The notes: generated by a model from the sequence alone, not told the origin. A DNA stretch of 7,771 nt from an uncultured Eubacterium sp. (GCA_948560485.1 CAOXUF010000006.1:1-7771), one strand, 5' to 3'. Positions 1-7,127 are shown, counted from the first letter of the stretch. Program-made: numbers and translations.

Positions 1-1187
1 TTTCCATCTGTTACATTCTTCACTGTTGTCCAGTTATTTCCATCTACAGATGTCTGTATCTTATAAGCTTTTCCGTAAGCTCCTTCCCAATTAAGAACGA
101 CTTTGCCTATTTTGTATGTCTTACCAAGGTTTACACAAATCCATGCATCATCCGAATAATCTGAAGACCAGCGGGTTCCATTGTTACCATCAACTGCATT
201 GGATGCTTTCATTGCATCATTTTCTTCTCCTGATGCTGTAACATTCTTATTCTTTGCAAGATTTTCTCCTGTAACAACATCTCCCGGTTCCTCTGTACTT
301 CCACCATTAATCTTATATTCAGCAGTTGACACACCAGATGTTATCATTCCCTTTCTGTATGCGATAGCTTTCATTGTTGTATCTTTGCTAATCTTTACCG
401 TTGGAACATAAAGTTTTGAATTTTCATTTGGTGTGGAACCATCTGTTGTATATCTGATTTCTACACCCTTTGTCGGGCTGGTAATTGTCAGATTCTGTGT
501 TCCATTATACGTACCTGATGCCAGACTAAACTGTGGGTTCTGTACAGTAGCTGCCTCATATACTCCCATTTCCCATAAAGAGTATCCATAAGCTAATGCT
601 CTCTTTACACCCTGCATTCTCACATATCTACATGTTGTTGCATCAAATATAATTTCTTCTTCTCCACCCTTGCAGTTTGAAGTTTCATATACTGTATTCC
701 AGTTATTTCCATCCACTGATGTCTGTAACTTATATGCTTCTGCATAAGATGCTTCCCAGTTAAATGTTACTTTATTAATTGTATAATTTCTTCCTAAGTC
801 TATTGTACAATGTTCATTATCATTAAACTCTGATGACCATCTTGTACTTGTATCATTATCTACAATCTTATCTCCACCAACTGATGGATTTTCTGCTGAA
901 GATACTGTTACTTCTTTGCCTAGAGCAATATTTGTATCAAGAGATACCGGTGTACCATTTACTGTAATTGTGCTGGTTGCCATTGCTGATGTAATACATT
1001 CATCTTTTACTGCAATTGCTTTTACTGTAGCAGTGCTTGATACTGCAAATGTGCCATCATATATCGGTGATGATTTTGTAGGCATTGCTCCATCTACTGT
1101 ATAGTGAATTGTTGCACCTTCCGTTTTGGTTTTAATTGTTACATACTGTGTATCATCATATTCACCAGATGGTACGGAAATTTCAGG
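1..1187 (-). repeat. Tandem CHB_HEX_C-discoidin modules inside the glucanase gene
   Basis: The region after the catalytic domain encodes the same two-module unit twice: a chitobiase C-terminal-like module followed by a discoidin module. The first spans about 1187-558 and the second about 542 to the left edge. The discoidin parts are offset by exactly 669 nt (223 codons). DNA similarity is still visible: positions 30-101 and 699-770 align without gaps, sharing blocks such as CCAGTTATTTCCATC and GATGTCTGTA. At the protein level both carry a W-E-A/G-x-Y-A/G-x-A-Y-K core followed by QTSVDGNNW. Discoidin 1, before the catalytic domain (around 4225-4300), has a related core; discoidin 2 is the divergent one. 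This points to internal duplication. How many more units follow cannot be seen. Confidence 0.8.
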
Positions 1188-4100
1188 TGTTTCTGCCTGT
1201 ACAATATTAAAGTTTCTGTCTTTATATACCTCAAAACTTACTAAGGCTTTAGCACCAATGGTTGCTGTACCAATTCTTCCTGACTTATTGTTAAATGTTA
1301 CTACTTTTGTTTCGTTTGTTGGATTCCAAACAGTTGCTGTATATTTATCTGTAGACTTATTATAATAAACTGCTGCTGAACAATCTCCTGTAGCAATAAT
1401 GTCTGTAGTCTTAACTCCTAATTCTTTCATTGCATGAATGAACCAATAAGTATTTGCTGTATCTGTTCTCTGTACCTTTGTATCATTCTCTAAGAATTTG
1501 TTTAAAGCAAGGTCCGGATTTGTCTGTGAAAGGAATGGCCATGTAATATGCTGCCAGCCTGTATCCGGATGTGGATACTCTCTTAACATCTTATCAATTT
1601 CTTCCTGACTCTTTCCTTCTTTGTTTGCAACTTTCACTGCCTTATCCATCGCATCATCTGTGTCTGTTTCAAGGCTCTTATAAATTTCAGCACATCTTTC
1701 CTGATTCATACCATAGTATGTTAAATATTCTGAAATCGGTAACCACTGGATTCCGTATACATATAATGGCTGTCCTCCGAAGAATGTTCCGTAGAAGTTG
1801 ATACCGCCATATACCTGACCAACTACGTCATATGGCCATGCTTCAACCCAGTTATCTTTGTCATAATCGAACCAGTACTGTTCTACTGCTTCCATTTCAT
1901 TTGTAAAACCAAACACACCTGCATCTCTATATGTGTCATTGTTTGTAAGTACACCCCAGAGATACATGCTTACCCAGCTGAATAAAGACTCACTGGCTGA
2001 TTCCTGATTATTACCTGAATCATTATCTGCATATCCGCCTGCCCATGAATGTCCTTCATATAGGTCATACGCTCTGAATCTGCAATATTCACTATCGTTA
2101 TCTGATGGGTTCGCATAATCACGAATCATCATTTCAATCATACCTTTGTAATCATTGTAAAATTCTTCATCATATGTAGCAAGCACTGTTGCCGCAAACA
2201 TAAAGTAGCCATATGTGAAATGGTGGTCACAGATTGCTGCGTTTGCTCCAAACTCACTCCACTCATAGTACAATGTTCCCCAGTTCTGGTTATAGATGAA
2301 GTAACTGATATCGTCCTTTCCATCGTATGTAAACCAGTTTACTAAAATCTTCTTGATTCTCTTTAAGAAAGTATCTCTTAAATCTGTTGCGCCAATCTGG
2401 TCAGCCATTAAAACTCCCATTCCAAGAGGATGTAAGTTCTTTCCTTCCCAGTAAGCATCTCCTGCAGGGTTCAAGTTCTTTGTAGCATCTTCTAATTGAT
2501 TTAAATATCCTAAAAGTGCTTCTCCATCAAAGTTTGAATTTGTTGGAAGTGCAAAAGTAGGAAGAAGTCCTGCAAACTCTGAAACCGTCTTGAAAGAGTT
2601 TCCTTCAATTGCTTTCATATCTCCTCTGACAGATGTATAAGTTGCAAAAGCTTTATTATCATCCGTAGAATTTTTCCACTGATGTGGTAACATGCACTGG
2701 AATGTCTGGTTTGAGAATCCGGCTCTTTTTACTGTTGTTGTTACATCATAATTAGATGTAATGATTGCCTTGCTGTCATCATAATTATAAGTTACGTTTG
2801 TATCTGTTACAAAAGCATAACCATGACGATAGAAATTCTCTATCTGACCTTTATTTAACATTGTTCCAACGGACATATATCCATTCTTTCCCGGGAATGT
2901 AATCTTGATGTTACTTCCTGTCTTTTTGAATATCGTATTTTCCGGAACAGTTAAACAATAATAACTCTTTGCGGTTTTTGTCTTTGCTTTGTTATCACTA
3001 TCTGTGATTTCAATACCAATATGATCTGCTTTAATTGCTGTACTATTTGTTAATATTTCATTTCCATTTCCATCAAAAATGGATGTAATATTTGATGAAG
3101 TAATGAAAATTGTCTGTGTATCACCATATTCTGTGAAAATATAAGGAGAACCTTTTACAAATGTACTTGTCATTGCTACATGATTGTCATCACAAAGCTG
3201 TGCTGTTACTGTATAATCACTATAGCCTGAAACTTTATCGCATGCACTTGCTGTGTCAAGATTTTCCGGCATAATATAGAAATCTGTTTCTGTTTCTGAA
3301 AGTACGGAAACATTAACATCTGTCTCTCCCATATCCGGAAGCCAGCCTTCTGTCGCTGTTAATATTCCAAGTCCCTTTGTTGAATATTTTGTCTTGAATG
3401 GCATTGTACATAATGTATTACCAAACTTATTAATTAAAATAGACTGCCACCAGTCATTACTGTCTATCGGACTCTTAATAGAATCATCTTTGTACACTGG
3501 AAGTTTCGTTTTCTCATGGTACATTGAATTTGCAAGGTATGTTCCTTTTCCATTTGATGCTACATATGACTCTGGAAAATTTGGTATACTATGTGTCGGT
3601 TTTGCATCTCCTGCTTTGTACTCATATACCTTAAATTCCTTTATACTAAATCCGCTTCCACTTTCAACTCTTGTATATCCATTCATTCTGACATATCTTG
3701 CCGTAGCAAACATTGGTACGTTAGCAACTTCATATCCATATCCTTTTAACTGTCTGTAAACTGTTGTCCAGTCATTTCCATTTGTTGATACCTGAATGTC
3801 ATACATTTTTCCCGCATCGGAGTTCCATTCAATAATTACACGACCAATGTCATAGCTTCTTCCCAAGTCTACCATAAACCACTGTTTATCACTTTCGCCG
3901 GAACACCAATATGTATCATTATTTCCATCTACTGCATTTTTTGCAAGTACTGATGTCTGATTGATTACTCCATTACTATCATACATCCACCATACATCTC
4001 GAAGTGATGATGCCTGAACATTTTTGTTTTCTGCAATATTTGTTCCGTAATCTACGGGTCTTTTTGTCACTCCATCTGTTCCGTACACTTCAAATTCGTA

Positions 4101-4577
4101 AAGTGAATACCCATATGCTGTCATAGCCTTCTTTGTCATATATACTCTGACATATCTGGCATTTCCTTGTATATTAAGTTCCTCGTTTCCTCCGTTACAG
4201 TTATTATTTGTATAAACTGTATTCCAATTCTCTTCATCGTTGGAAGTCTGAATCTTATATTCTTTTGCATAAGCGCCTTCCCAATAAAGTTTAATACTTG
4301 TGAAATTAGTTACTTTTCCTAAATCCACATAAATCCATTCTTCATTATTCGCCCAGGCACTTTCCCATCTGGTAGACTTAGATCCATCAAATGCATAAGC
4401 GGGATCACTATTTCCTGCTGATGAACTTGCATAAACCATTCGCCCCTGTGAAATTACATAAGGTGAATTATCTGCTGCCTTTACATTCTGCATTGGTGCT
4501 GCTCCAAGCACCATCGCTGTAGCTAACACTACCGCTGTAGCTTTTTTTGCTCTGGTAAATAGATTACCTTTTCTCAT
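1..4577 (-). CDS. Secreted multimodular GH81 endo-beta-1,3-glucanase (C-terminus beyond window)
   Basis: Predicted extracellular enzyme cleaving internal beta-1,3-glucosidic bonds of laminarin, curdlan or fungal wall glucan. The frame is open from ATG at 4577 to the left edge, giving 1525 residues with no stop. The start is set by GGAGGG at 4585-4590, 7 nt upstream. Residues 1-34 are a signal peptide (KK, then AVVLATAMVLGAA, cleavage near VKA-AD). Domains in order: discoidin 1 (about 44-165), discoidin 2 (180-318), GH81 (about 325-1055, starting with a DWWQS segment), a short beta-rich stretch to about 1120, CHB_HEX_C-like 1 (1131-1206), discoidin 3 (1216-1340), CHB_HEX_C-like 2 (1346-1423), a Gly/Ser/Glu linker, discoidin 4 (from 1439, truncated). 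The GH81 signatures are clear: DHHFTYGYF with Asp784, EGHSWAGG at 841-848, and NQESASE with Glu859 and Glu863. The Asp-to-Glu spacing and the Glu pair match characterised GH81 enzymes as I recall them. The fifth motif residue, normally His, is Thr788. Discoidin modules probably bind glycans. No cell-wall anchor is visible because the end is missing. Confidence 0.93.
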   Translation of the reverse strand, partial: MRKGNLFTRAKKATAVVLATAMVLGAAPMQNVKAADNSPYVISQGRMVYASSSAGNSDPAYAFDGSKSTRWESAWANNEEWIYVDLGKVTNFTSIKLYWEGAYAKEYKIQTSNDEENWNTVYTNNNCNGGNEELNIQGNARYVRVYMTKKAMTAYGYSLYEFEVYGTDGVTKRPVDYGTNIAENKNVQASSLRDVWWMYDSNGVINQTSVLAKNAVDGNNDTYWCSGESDKQWFMVDLGRSYDIGRVIIEWNSDAGKMYDIQVSTNGNDWTTVYRQLKGYGYEVANVPMFATARYVRMNGYTRVESGSGFSIKEFKVYEYKAGDAKPTHSIPNFPESYVASNGKGTYLANSMYHEKTKLPVYKDDSIKSPIDSNDWWQSILINKFGNTLCTMPFKTKYSTKGLGILTATEGWLPDMGETDVNVSVLSETETDFYIMPENLDTASACDKVSGYSDYTVTAQLCDDNHVAMTSTFVKGSPYIFTEYGDTQTIFITSSNITSIFDGNGNEILTNSTAIKADHIGIEITDSDNKAKTKTAKSYYCLTVPENTIFKKTGSNIKITFPGKNGYMSVGTMLNKGQIENFYRHGYAFVTDTNVTYNYDDSKAIITSNYDVTTTVKRAGFSNQTFQCMLPHQWKNSTDDNKAFATYTSVRGDMKAIEGNSFKTVSEFAGLLPTFALPTNSNFDGEALLGYLNQLEDATKNLNPAGDAYWEGKNLHPLGMGVLMADQIGATDLRDTFLKRIKKILVNWFTYDGKDDISYFIYNQNWGTLYYEWSEFGANAAICDHHFTYGYFMFAATVLATYDEEFYNDYKGMIEMMIRDYANPSDNDSEYCRFRAYDLYEGHSWAGGYADNDSGNNQESASESLFSWVSMYLWGVLTNNDTYRDAGVFGFTNEMEAVEQYWFDYDKDNWVEAWPYDVVGQVYGGINFYGTFFGGQPLYVYGIQWLPISEYLTYYGMNQERCAEIYKSLETDTDDAMDKAVKVANKEGKSQEEIDKMLREYPHPDTGWQHITWPFLSQTNPDLALNKFLENDTKVQRTDTANTYWFIHAMKELGVKTTDIIATGDCSAAVYYNKSTDKYTATVWNPTNETKVVTFNNKSGRIGTATIGAKALVSFEVYKDRNFNIVQAETPEISVPSGEYDDTQYVTIKTKTEGATIHYTVDGAMPTKSSPIYDGTFAVSSTATVKAIAVKDECITSAMATSTITVNGTPVSLDTNIALGKEVTVSSAENPSVGGDKIVDNDTSTRWSSEFNDNEHCTIDLGRNYTINKVTFNWEASYAEAYKLQTSVDGNNWNTVYETSNCKGGEEEIIFDATTCRYVRMQGVKRALAYGYSLWEMGVYEAATVQNPQFSLASGTYNGTQNLTITSPTKGVEIRYTTDGSTPNENSKLYVPTVKISKDTTMKAIAYRKGMITSGVSTAEYKINGGSTEEPGDVVTGENLAKNKNVTASGEENDAMKASNAVDGNNGTRWSSDYSDDAWICVNLGKTYKIGKVVLNWEGAYGKAYKIQTSVDGNNWTTVKNVTDG

Positions 4578-4773
4578 TTCTTTACCCTCCATAAGGTGTG
4601 TATTGGTCCGAAATCCTCCACACATTTTTCTCTGTTTCTCTATAGCGCTATCTCCGTTTTATGCCGACCAAAATTCTGTCCCAACATAAAAAACATATTC
4701 TTAGAATATTTGATAAAAATGTTTTTTGCAATATTCTCACAAAATTGAAATTGTTTTATCGCTAATTTTGTAC
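4578..4773 (-). other. Long 5' leader of the glucanase mRNA
   Basis: If transcription starts about 7 nt after the -10 box at 4774-4779, the glucanase mRNA has a leader of about 190 nt with no convincing reading frame. It contains a perfect 9-bp inverted repeat (4688-4696 with 4719-4727) enclosing an ATTC/GAAT mini-stem, and a 10-bp palindrome ATAGCGCTAT at 4642-4651. There is also a possible 6-bp long-range pairing, TTGGTC with GACCAA (4666-4671 with 4603-4608). The first stem is all A/T except one C-G pair, so it is a poor terminator. I do not recognise a known riboswitch class. Whether the leader regulates anything is unknown. Confidence 0.4.
4585..4590 (-). promoter_or_regulatory. Ribosome binding site of the glucanase gene
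   Basis: The minus strand reads GGAGGG, then TAAAGAA (7 nt), then ATG at 4577. This is a near-perfect Shine-Dalgarno sequence at ideal spacing. It fixes the start, and the signal peptide follows directly. Confidence 0.85.
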
Positions 4774-4802
4774 ATTATACACAAAACAAGCTTTGCTCAC
4801 AA
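4774..4802 (-). promoter_or_regulatory. Sigma-A-type promoter of the glucanase gene
   Basis: On the minus strand, TTGTGA (4797-4802, four of six matches to TTGACA) is followed by a 17-nt spacer and a perfect TATAAT (4774-4779). It is the best hexamer pair in the gap. It lies downstream of the strong terminator at 4924-4988 and points at the glucanase gene, so it should drive that gene as its own unit. The weak -35 box leaves room for an activator or for a strong effect of a bound repressor. Confidence 0.7.
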
Positions 4803-4806
4803 AACT

Positions 4807-4820
4807 TGTAAGCGTTTTCA
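4807..4820 (-). promoter_or_regulatory. Catabolite-responsive element (cre, CcpA-type operator)
   Basis: The minus strand reads TGAAAACGCTTACA, which matches every defined position of the Gram-positive cre consensus TGWAANCGNTNWCA. It ends 4 nt upstream of the -35 box, centred roughly 46 bp before the predicted transcription start. CcpA or another LacI-family regulator is the expected binder. Position alone does not settle activation versus repression: a site abutting -35 could block RNA polymerase or contact it. The location in front of a polysaccharide-degrading enzyme fits carbon-source control. Confidence 0.75.
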
Positions 4821-4923
4821 TTCATCAAAGTGTTTGTTCTGCATTCTTATTTTGATAGAAATTTGAAATTTTGAATTTGTTTTTATATAAAAACACTTTT
4901 ATTCGACATCTAATAAGCAATGC

Positions 4924-4988
4924 ATAATAATAGAAAACCAGCCCCAGAATTAGTTTACTAAATTCTGGGGCTGGCTTTCTATTATTAT
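4924..4988 (-). terminator. Rho-independent terminator after the leucine-rich repeat gene
   Basis: Arms 4924-4951 and 4961-4988 pair over 28 bp around a 9-nt loop, with a GC-rich core CCAGCCCC/GGGGCTGG. The single imperfection is A4937 opposite C4975. In minus-strand RNA this becomes a G-U wobble, so the stem is continuous, whereas in plus-strand RNA it is an A-C mismatch. The minus-strand 3' arm contains a TTTTCTATTATT run. Both points indicate termination of minus-strand transcription from the leucine-rich repeat gene. The stem is unusually long for a simple terminator. Confidence 0.85.
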
Positions 4989-4994
4989 ATAGTG

Positions 4995-5039
4995 CGTTTA
5001 GCACGACAGAGATGTCTCGAAGTGATATCTCTGTGCATT
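4995..5039. repeat. 45-nt intergenic hairpin repeat, copy 1
   Basis: Identical over 45 nt to positions 5068-5112, in the same orientation and 73 bp away. Each copy folds as GCAC + AGAGAT paired with ATCTCT + GTGC, giving 10 bp with a 3-nt bulge and a 13-nt loop. A looser match, TTATTATAT, precedes both copies (4982-4990 and 5056-5064), so the duplicated unit is longer than the identical core. On the plus strand copy 1 is followed by seven T residues (5045-5051), but no plus-strand gene needs a terminator here. It lies in the presumed 3' untranslated region of the leucine-rich repeat gene. Confidence 0.85.
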
Positions 5040-5067
5040 GCTTATTTTTTTCCTTTTATTATATTTC

Positions 5068-5112
5068 CGTTTAGCACGACAGAGATGTCTCGAAGTGATA
5101 TCTCTGTGCATT
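5068..5112. repeat. 45-nt intergenic hairpin repeat, copy 2
   Basis: Second exact copy of the 45-nt element, ending 11 bp from the stop codon of the leucine-rich repeat gene at 5124-5126. The two copies are separated by a T-rich 28-nt stretch (5040-5067). Full identity between two non-coding copies implies recent duplication or constraint on the structure. Candidate roles are an mRNA 3'-end stabiliser, a processing site, or a dispersed palindromic element; none is shown by the sequence. Confidence 0.85.
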
Positions 5113-5123
5113 ATTTATCTTCT

Positions 5124-7061
5124 CTATATTCCTAATTTATTCGCTTTTATCCTGCACACATATTTTATCTGTATCTCACTGGTATTGTCCGGATTCCCAC
5201 AATACAATCCTGCTGCGGACTCATAAACCATATACAAATACTTGCCACTGCTAAGTACAATTCCTTCCAGCATAGACGGCATCGTCAATGTTTTCTTTGG
5301 TGTTCCCAGTCCACCGGACTTACTGATTTTCTTTGTATATGTAATCAATGCAGAATTATTCAATCTCCCATACGACTGGGAAAATATAAACCTGCGATTT
5401 GTCTTACTTATTTTCTTCACAACAAGCCCTTGCGTGTTCGCCGGAATATAATAACTGTATTTTCTGGTAAATACCAATTTTTTCTTTTTTACCTTTACTT
5501 TATATCCCTGCATTGTTGCATATGATGTATTTGCACTCCGTCCTGCCCAGAAGTAAGTTCCATCAAACGCTGCAAAATCGGCACTGCCTGACACCTGAAC
5601 CCTGTAAGCAGGTTTTAAAACCTTTCCATGTTTTACCTTTTTTATTTTACTATAATTATACACCGCCAAATAATCATAAACTGAAATATTATTAAGACTT
5701 ACTACCAATCTTCCCTTAACATTTGTAACAGCTCCCACATGATCCCGATATGGCAATACAATGGTCTTGGCAAATTTTCCTGTACTTTTATTATACAAAA
5801 CTAATACTGAAAGTTTTGATAATGACTTATGGTACATAGATACCACCAGGTATTTTCCTATTAAACAATTCCCTTGCGGAACATAGTCTGACAAATATTT
5901 CAGTTTATATTTTGTTTTATCTTTTTCTTTTATCTTCTTTATATACTCATCATAAACCACCTGATTTGCAGCTCTTCTTTTTTTCTCTGAATCCGTATAG
6001 TCCCACTTTATTTTATTGGCTCTGGCATATGCCTTTCCTTTTGAATTTGCATAAACTTTCAACACAATATTCTTATCCCCCGAAAAGGCACCCGAACCAA
6101 TACTTTTAATGTTTTTATATAATGTAATTGATTTTAAATTTGTACAATTTTTAAATACATTTTTTCCAATCGTTGTTACATTTTTTGACATTGTAAATTT
6201 CGTCATCGCTTTACAATTATAAAATGCTGATGCATTTAATACTGTTACTGTACTTGGCAACGATACTTTTTTTAATGACATACAGTTATAAAATGCATTT
6301 TTTCCTATGCTGGTTACTTTGCTTGGAATTGTTACACTTTCCACACTCCCTGCATTTTTCAAGATATTTTCCGGAATGGTTTTTATTCCACTTCCAAAAG
6401 TCACTGTCTTAACAGTTCCACTGCTTCCAAAAACCTGATTTCCATAAGTTACAGAACCGGGAATTGTAAACTTTTCTAAAGATGTACACAATCCAAACGC
6501 TTTATATCCAATTGTTTTTATTCCCTTCGGTAAAGATACAGTTTTTAAAGCGCCGCAATCTTTGAACGCATATTTTTCTATCTTAGATAGCTTGCTTCCA
6601 TCTTCGAATGTTACTTTTTTTATGTATTGGCACTTTTCAAATACATTTGCCTTTATTGTTGTTATTTTTGCCGGAATTACAAGACTGGTAATCGTTTTAT
6701 CTTTCTTGTTTCCCAAATACTCTATCAATACATCATTTTTTACTTTATATACCTCATCAATAATCTCATAATCTGGTGTGGTAGGCTCTTCTGTGGTCGG
6801 TGGTTCTGTTGGAGGCTCAGTAGTAGGTTCTTCCGTGGTAGATTCTTCTGTATCTCCTTCCCCTGTTGTCTCTGTTTCAGAGGTTTCTTCTTCGCCCGGT
6901 ACTCCGTCATCAGCGATAAATTCTACTCCTGCCGTCTGTTCCTCCACACTTTTATCTCCCGCCTTTACAGTTATAGAAAATAGTTTTAATCCCATCGCTG
7001 ACTGTATGATCAAAGCGATTGCCAATATTATAGATATCTTTCTAATCCATGTGTTTTTCAT
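5124..7061 (-). CDS. Secreted BspA-type leucine-rich repeat protein with propeller-like C-terminal domain
   Basis: A 645-residue predicted surface or secreted protein, possibly an adhesin; no ligand can be named. The ATG at 7061 is preceded by AGGAG (7069-7073) with 7-nt spacing. Residues 1-34 form a signal peptide (KNTWIRK, then IILAIALIIQSAMG). Residues 57-96 are an acidic low-complexity linker built from TEEPTTEPP-like units. Residues about 105-350 carry roughly ten BspA/TpLRR (LRR_5-type) repeats of about 23 residues with the pattern LPxxVTxIGxxAFxNCxxLKxV. After a Lys-rich bridge (about 350-390) comes a beta-rich domain to the end. Its motifs PQGN, DHVGA, QGL, SQSYGR, MPSMLEGI and VYESAA recall a group of secreted, propeller-like proteins of unknown function. 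No LPXTG or SLH anchor is seen, so attachment to the cell is uncertain. It appears to be monocistronic, with terminators on both sides. Confidence 0.88.
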   Translation of the reverse strand: MKNTWIRKISIILAIALIIQSAMGLKLFSITVKAGDKSVEEQTAGVEFIADDGVPGEEETSETETTGEGDTEESTTEEPTTEPPTEPPTTEEPTTPDYEIIDEVYKVKNDVLIEYLGNKKDKTITSLVIPAKITTIKANVFEKCQYIKKVTFEDGSKLSKIEKYAFKDCGALKTVSLPKGIKTIGYKAFGLCTSLEKFTIPGSVTYGNQVFGSSGTVKTVTFGSGIKTIPENILKNAGSVESVTIPSKVTSIGKNAFYNCMSLKKVSLPSTVTVLNASAFYNCKAMTKFTMSKNVTTIGKNVFKNCTNLKSITLYKNIKSIGSGAFSGDKNIVLKVYANSKGKAYARANKIKWDYTDSEKKRRAANQVVYDEYIKKIKEKDKTKYKLKYLSDYVPQGNCLIGKYLVVSMYHKSLSKLSVLVLYNKSTGKFAKTIVLPYRDHVGAVTNVKGRLVVSLNNISVYDYLAVYNYSKIKKVKHGKVLKPAYRVQVSGSADFAAFDGTYFWAGRSANTSYATMQGYKVKVKKKKLVFTRKYSYYIPANTQGLVVKKISKTNRRFIFSQSYGRLNNSALITYTKKISKSGGLGTPKKTLTMPSMLEGIVLSSGKYLYMVYESAAGLYCGNPDNTSEIQIKYVCRIKANKLGI

Positions 7062-7090
7062 TCTTCATCTCCTGTTTCAGTTAAAAATAT

Positions 7091-7115
7091 AAGGTTGAAA
7101 GAAACTTCCAACCTT
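7091..7115 (-). terminator. Rho-independent terminator after purF
   Basis: Arms 7091-7101 and 7105-7115 pair over 11 bp around a 3-nt loop. On the minus strand the hairpin is followed by ATATTTTTAA (7081-7090). The A7098/C7108 mismatch turns into a G-U wobble in minus-strand RNA, again favouring minus-strand termination of the purF transcript. Flanking ATAT/T-run complementarity (7083-7090 with 7118-7125) can extend the stem past a 2-nt bulge, so it may also act on the plus strand. It lies only 20-30 nt before the leucine-rich repeat start codon. Confidence 0.75.
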
Positions 7116-7127
7116 TCATATTTTTGT

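Larger units (their letters stand above)
4912..5046. repeat. 13-bp inverted repeat enclosing a terminator and one 45-nt repeat
   Basis: AATAAGCAATGCA at 4912-4924 is the exact reverse complement of positions 5034-5046. The 135-bp segment between the outer ends holds the 28-bp terminator hairpin and the first 45-nt hairpin repeat. In RNA the outer pair could close a three-way junction over both hairpins. It could also be the end sequence of a small palindromic mobile element. No target-site duplication is evident next to it. Confidence 0.6.

Noticed and set aside
181..3759. Several plus-strand reading frames of 60-121 codons, such as 181-411, 1126-1365 and 3394-3759
   Set aside because: They lie antisense to the glucanase frame, lack ribosome sites and read as low-complexity shadows of its codons.
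4603..4671. Possible riboswitch aptamer just before the glucanase ribosome site
   Set aside because: The closing pair is only 6 bp, inner pairings are weak, and no conserved core of a class I know is present.
4995..5112. Two identical repeats with a 28-nt spacer, resembling a one-spacer CRISPR
   Set aside because: There are only two copies, the spacer is T-rich and carries part of the duplicated TTATTATAT flank, the repeat is 45 nt with a bulged hairpin, and no cas gene is in the window.
5038..5226. Plus-strand frame of 62 codons starting in the intergenic repeats
   Set aside because: It has no ribosome site, begins within the repeat region and runs antisense into the end of the leucine-rich repeat gene.
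6060..6745. Periodic similarity at about 69 nt that could look like a DNA tandem repeat
   Set aside because: It follows the 23-residue leucine-rich repeat period, with diverged codons; it is a protein repeat, not a DNA satellite.
6778..7092. Plus-strand frame rich in Val, Gly and Ser (VGSSVVGGSVGG)
   Set aside because: It is the antisense of the Thr/Glu/Pro linker of the leucine-rich repeat protein; its composition comes from that repeat.
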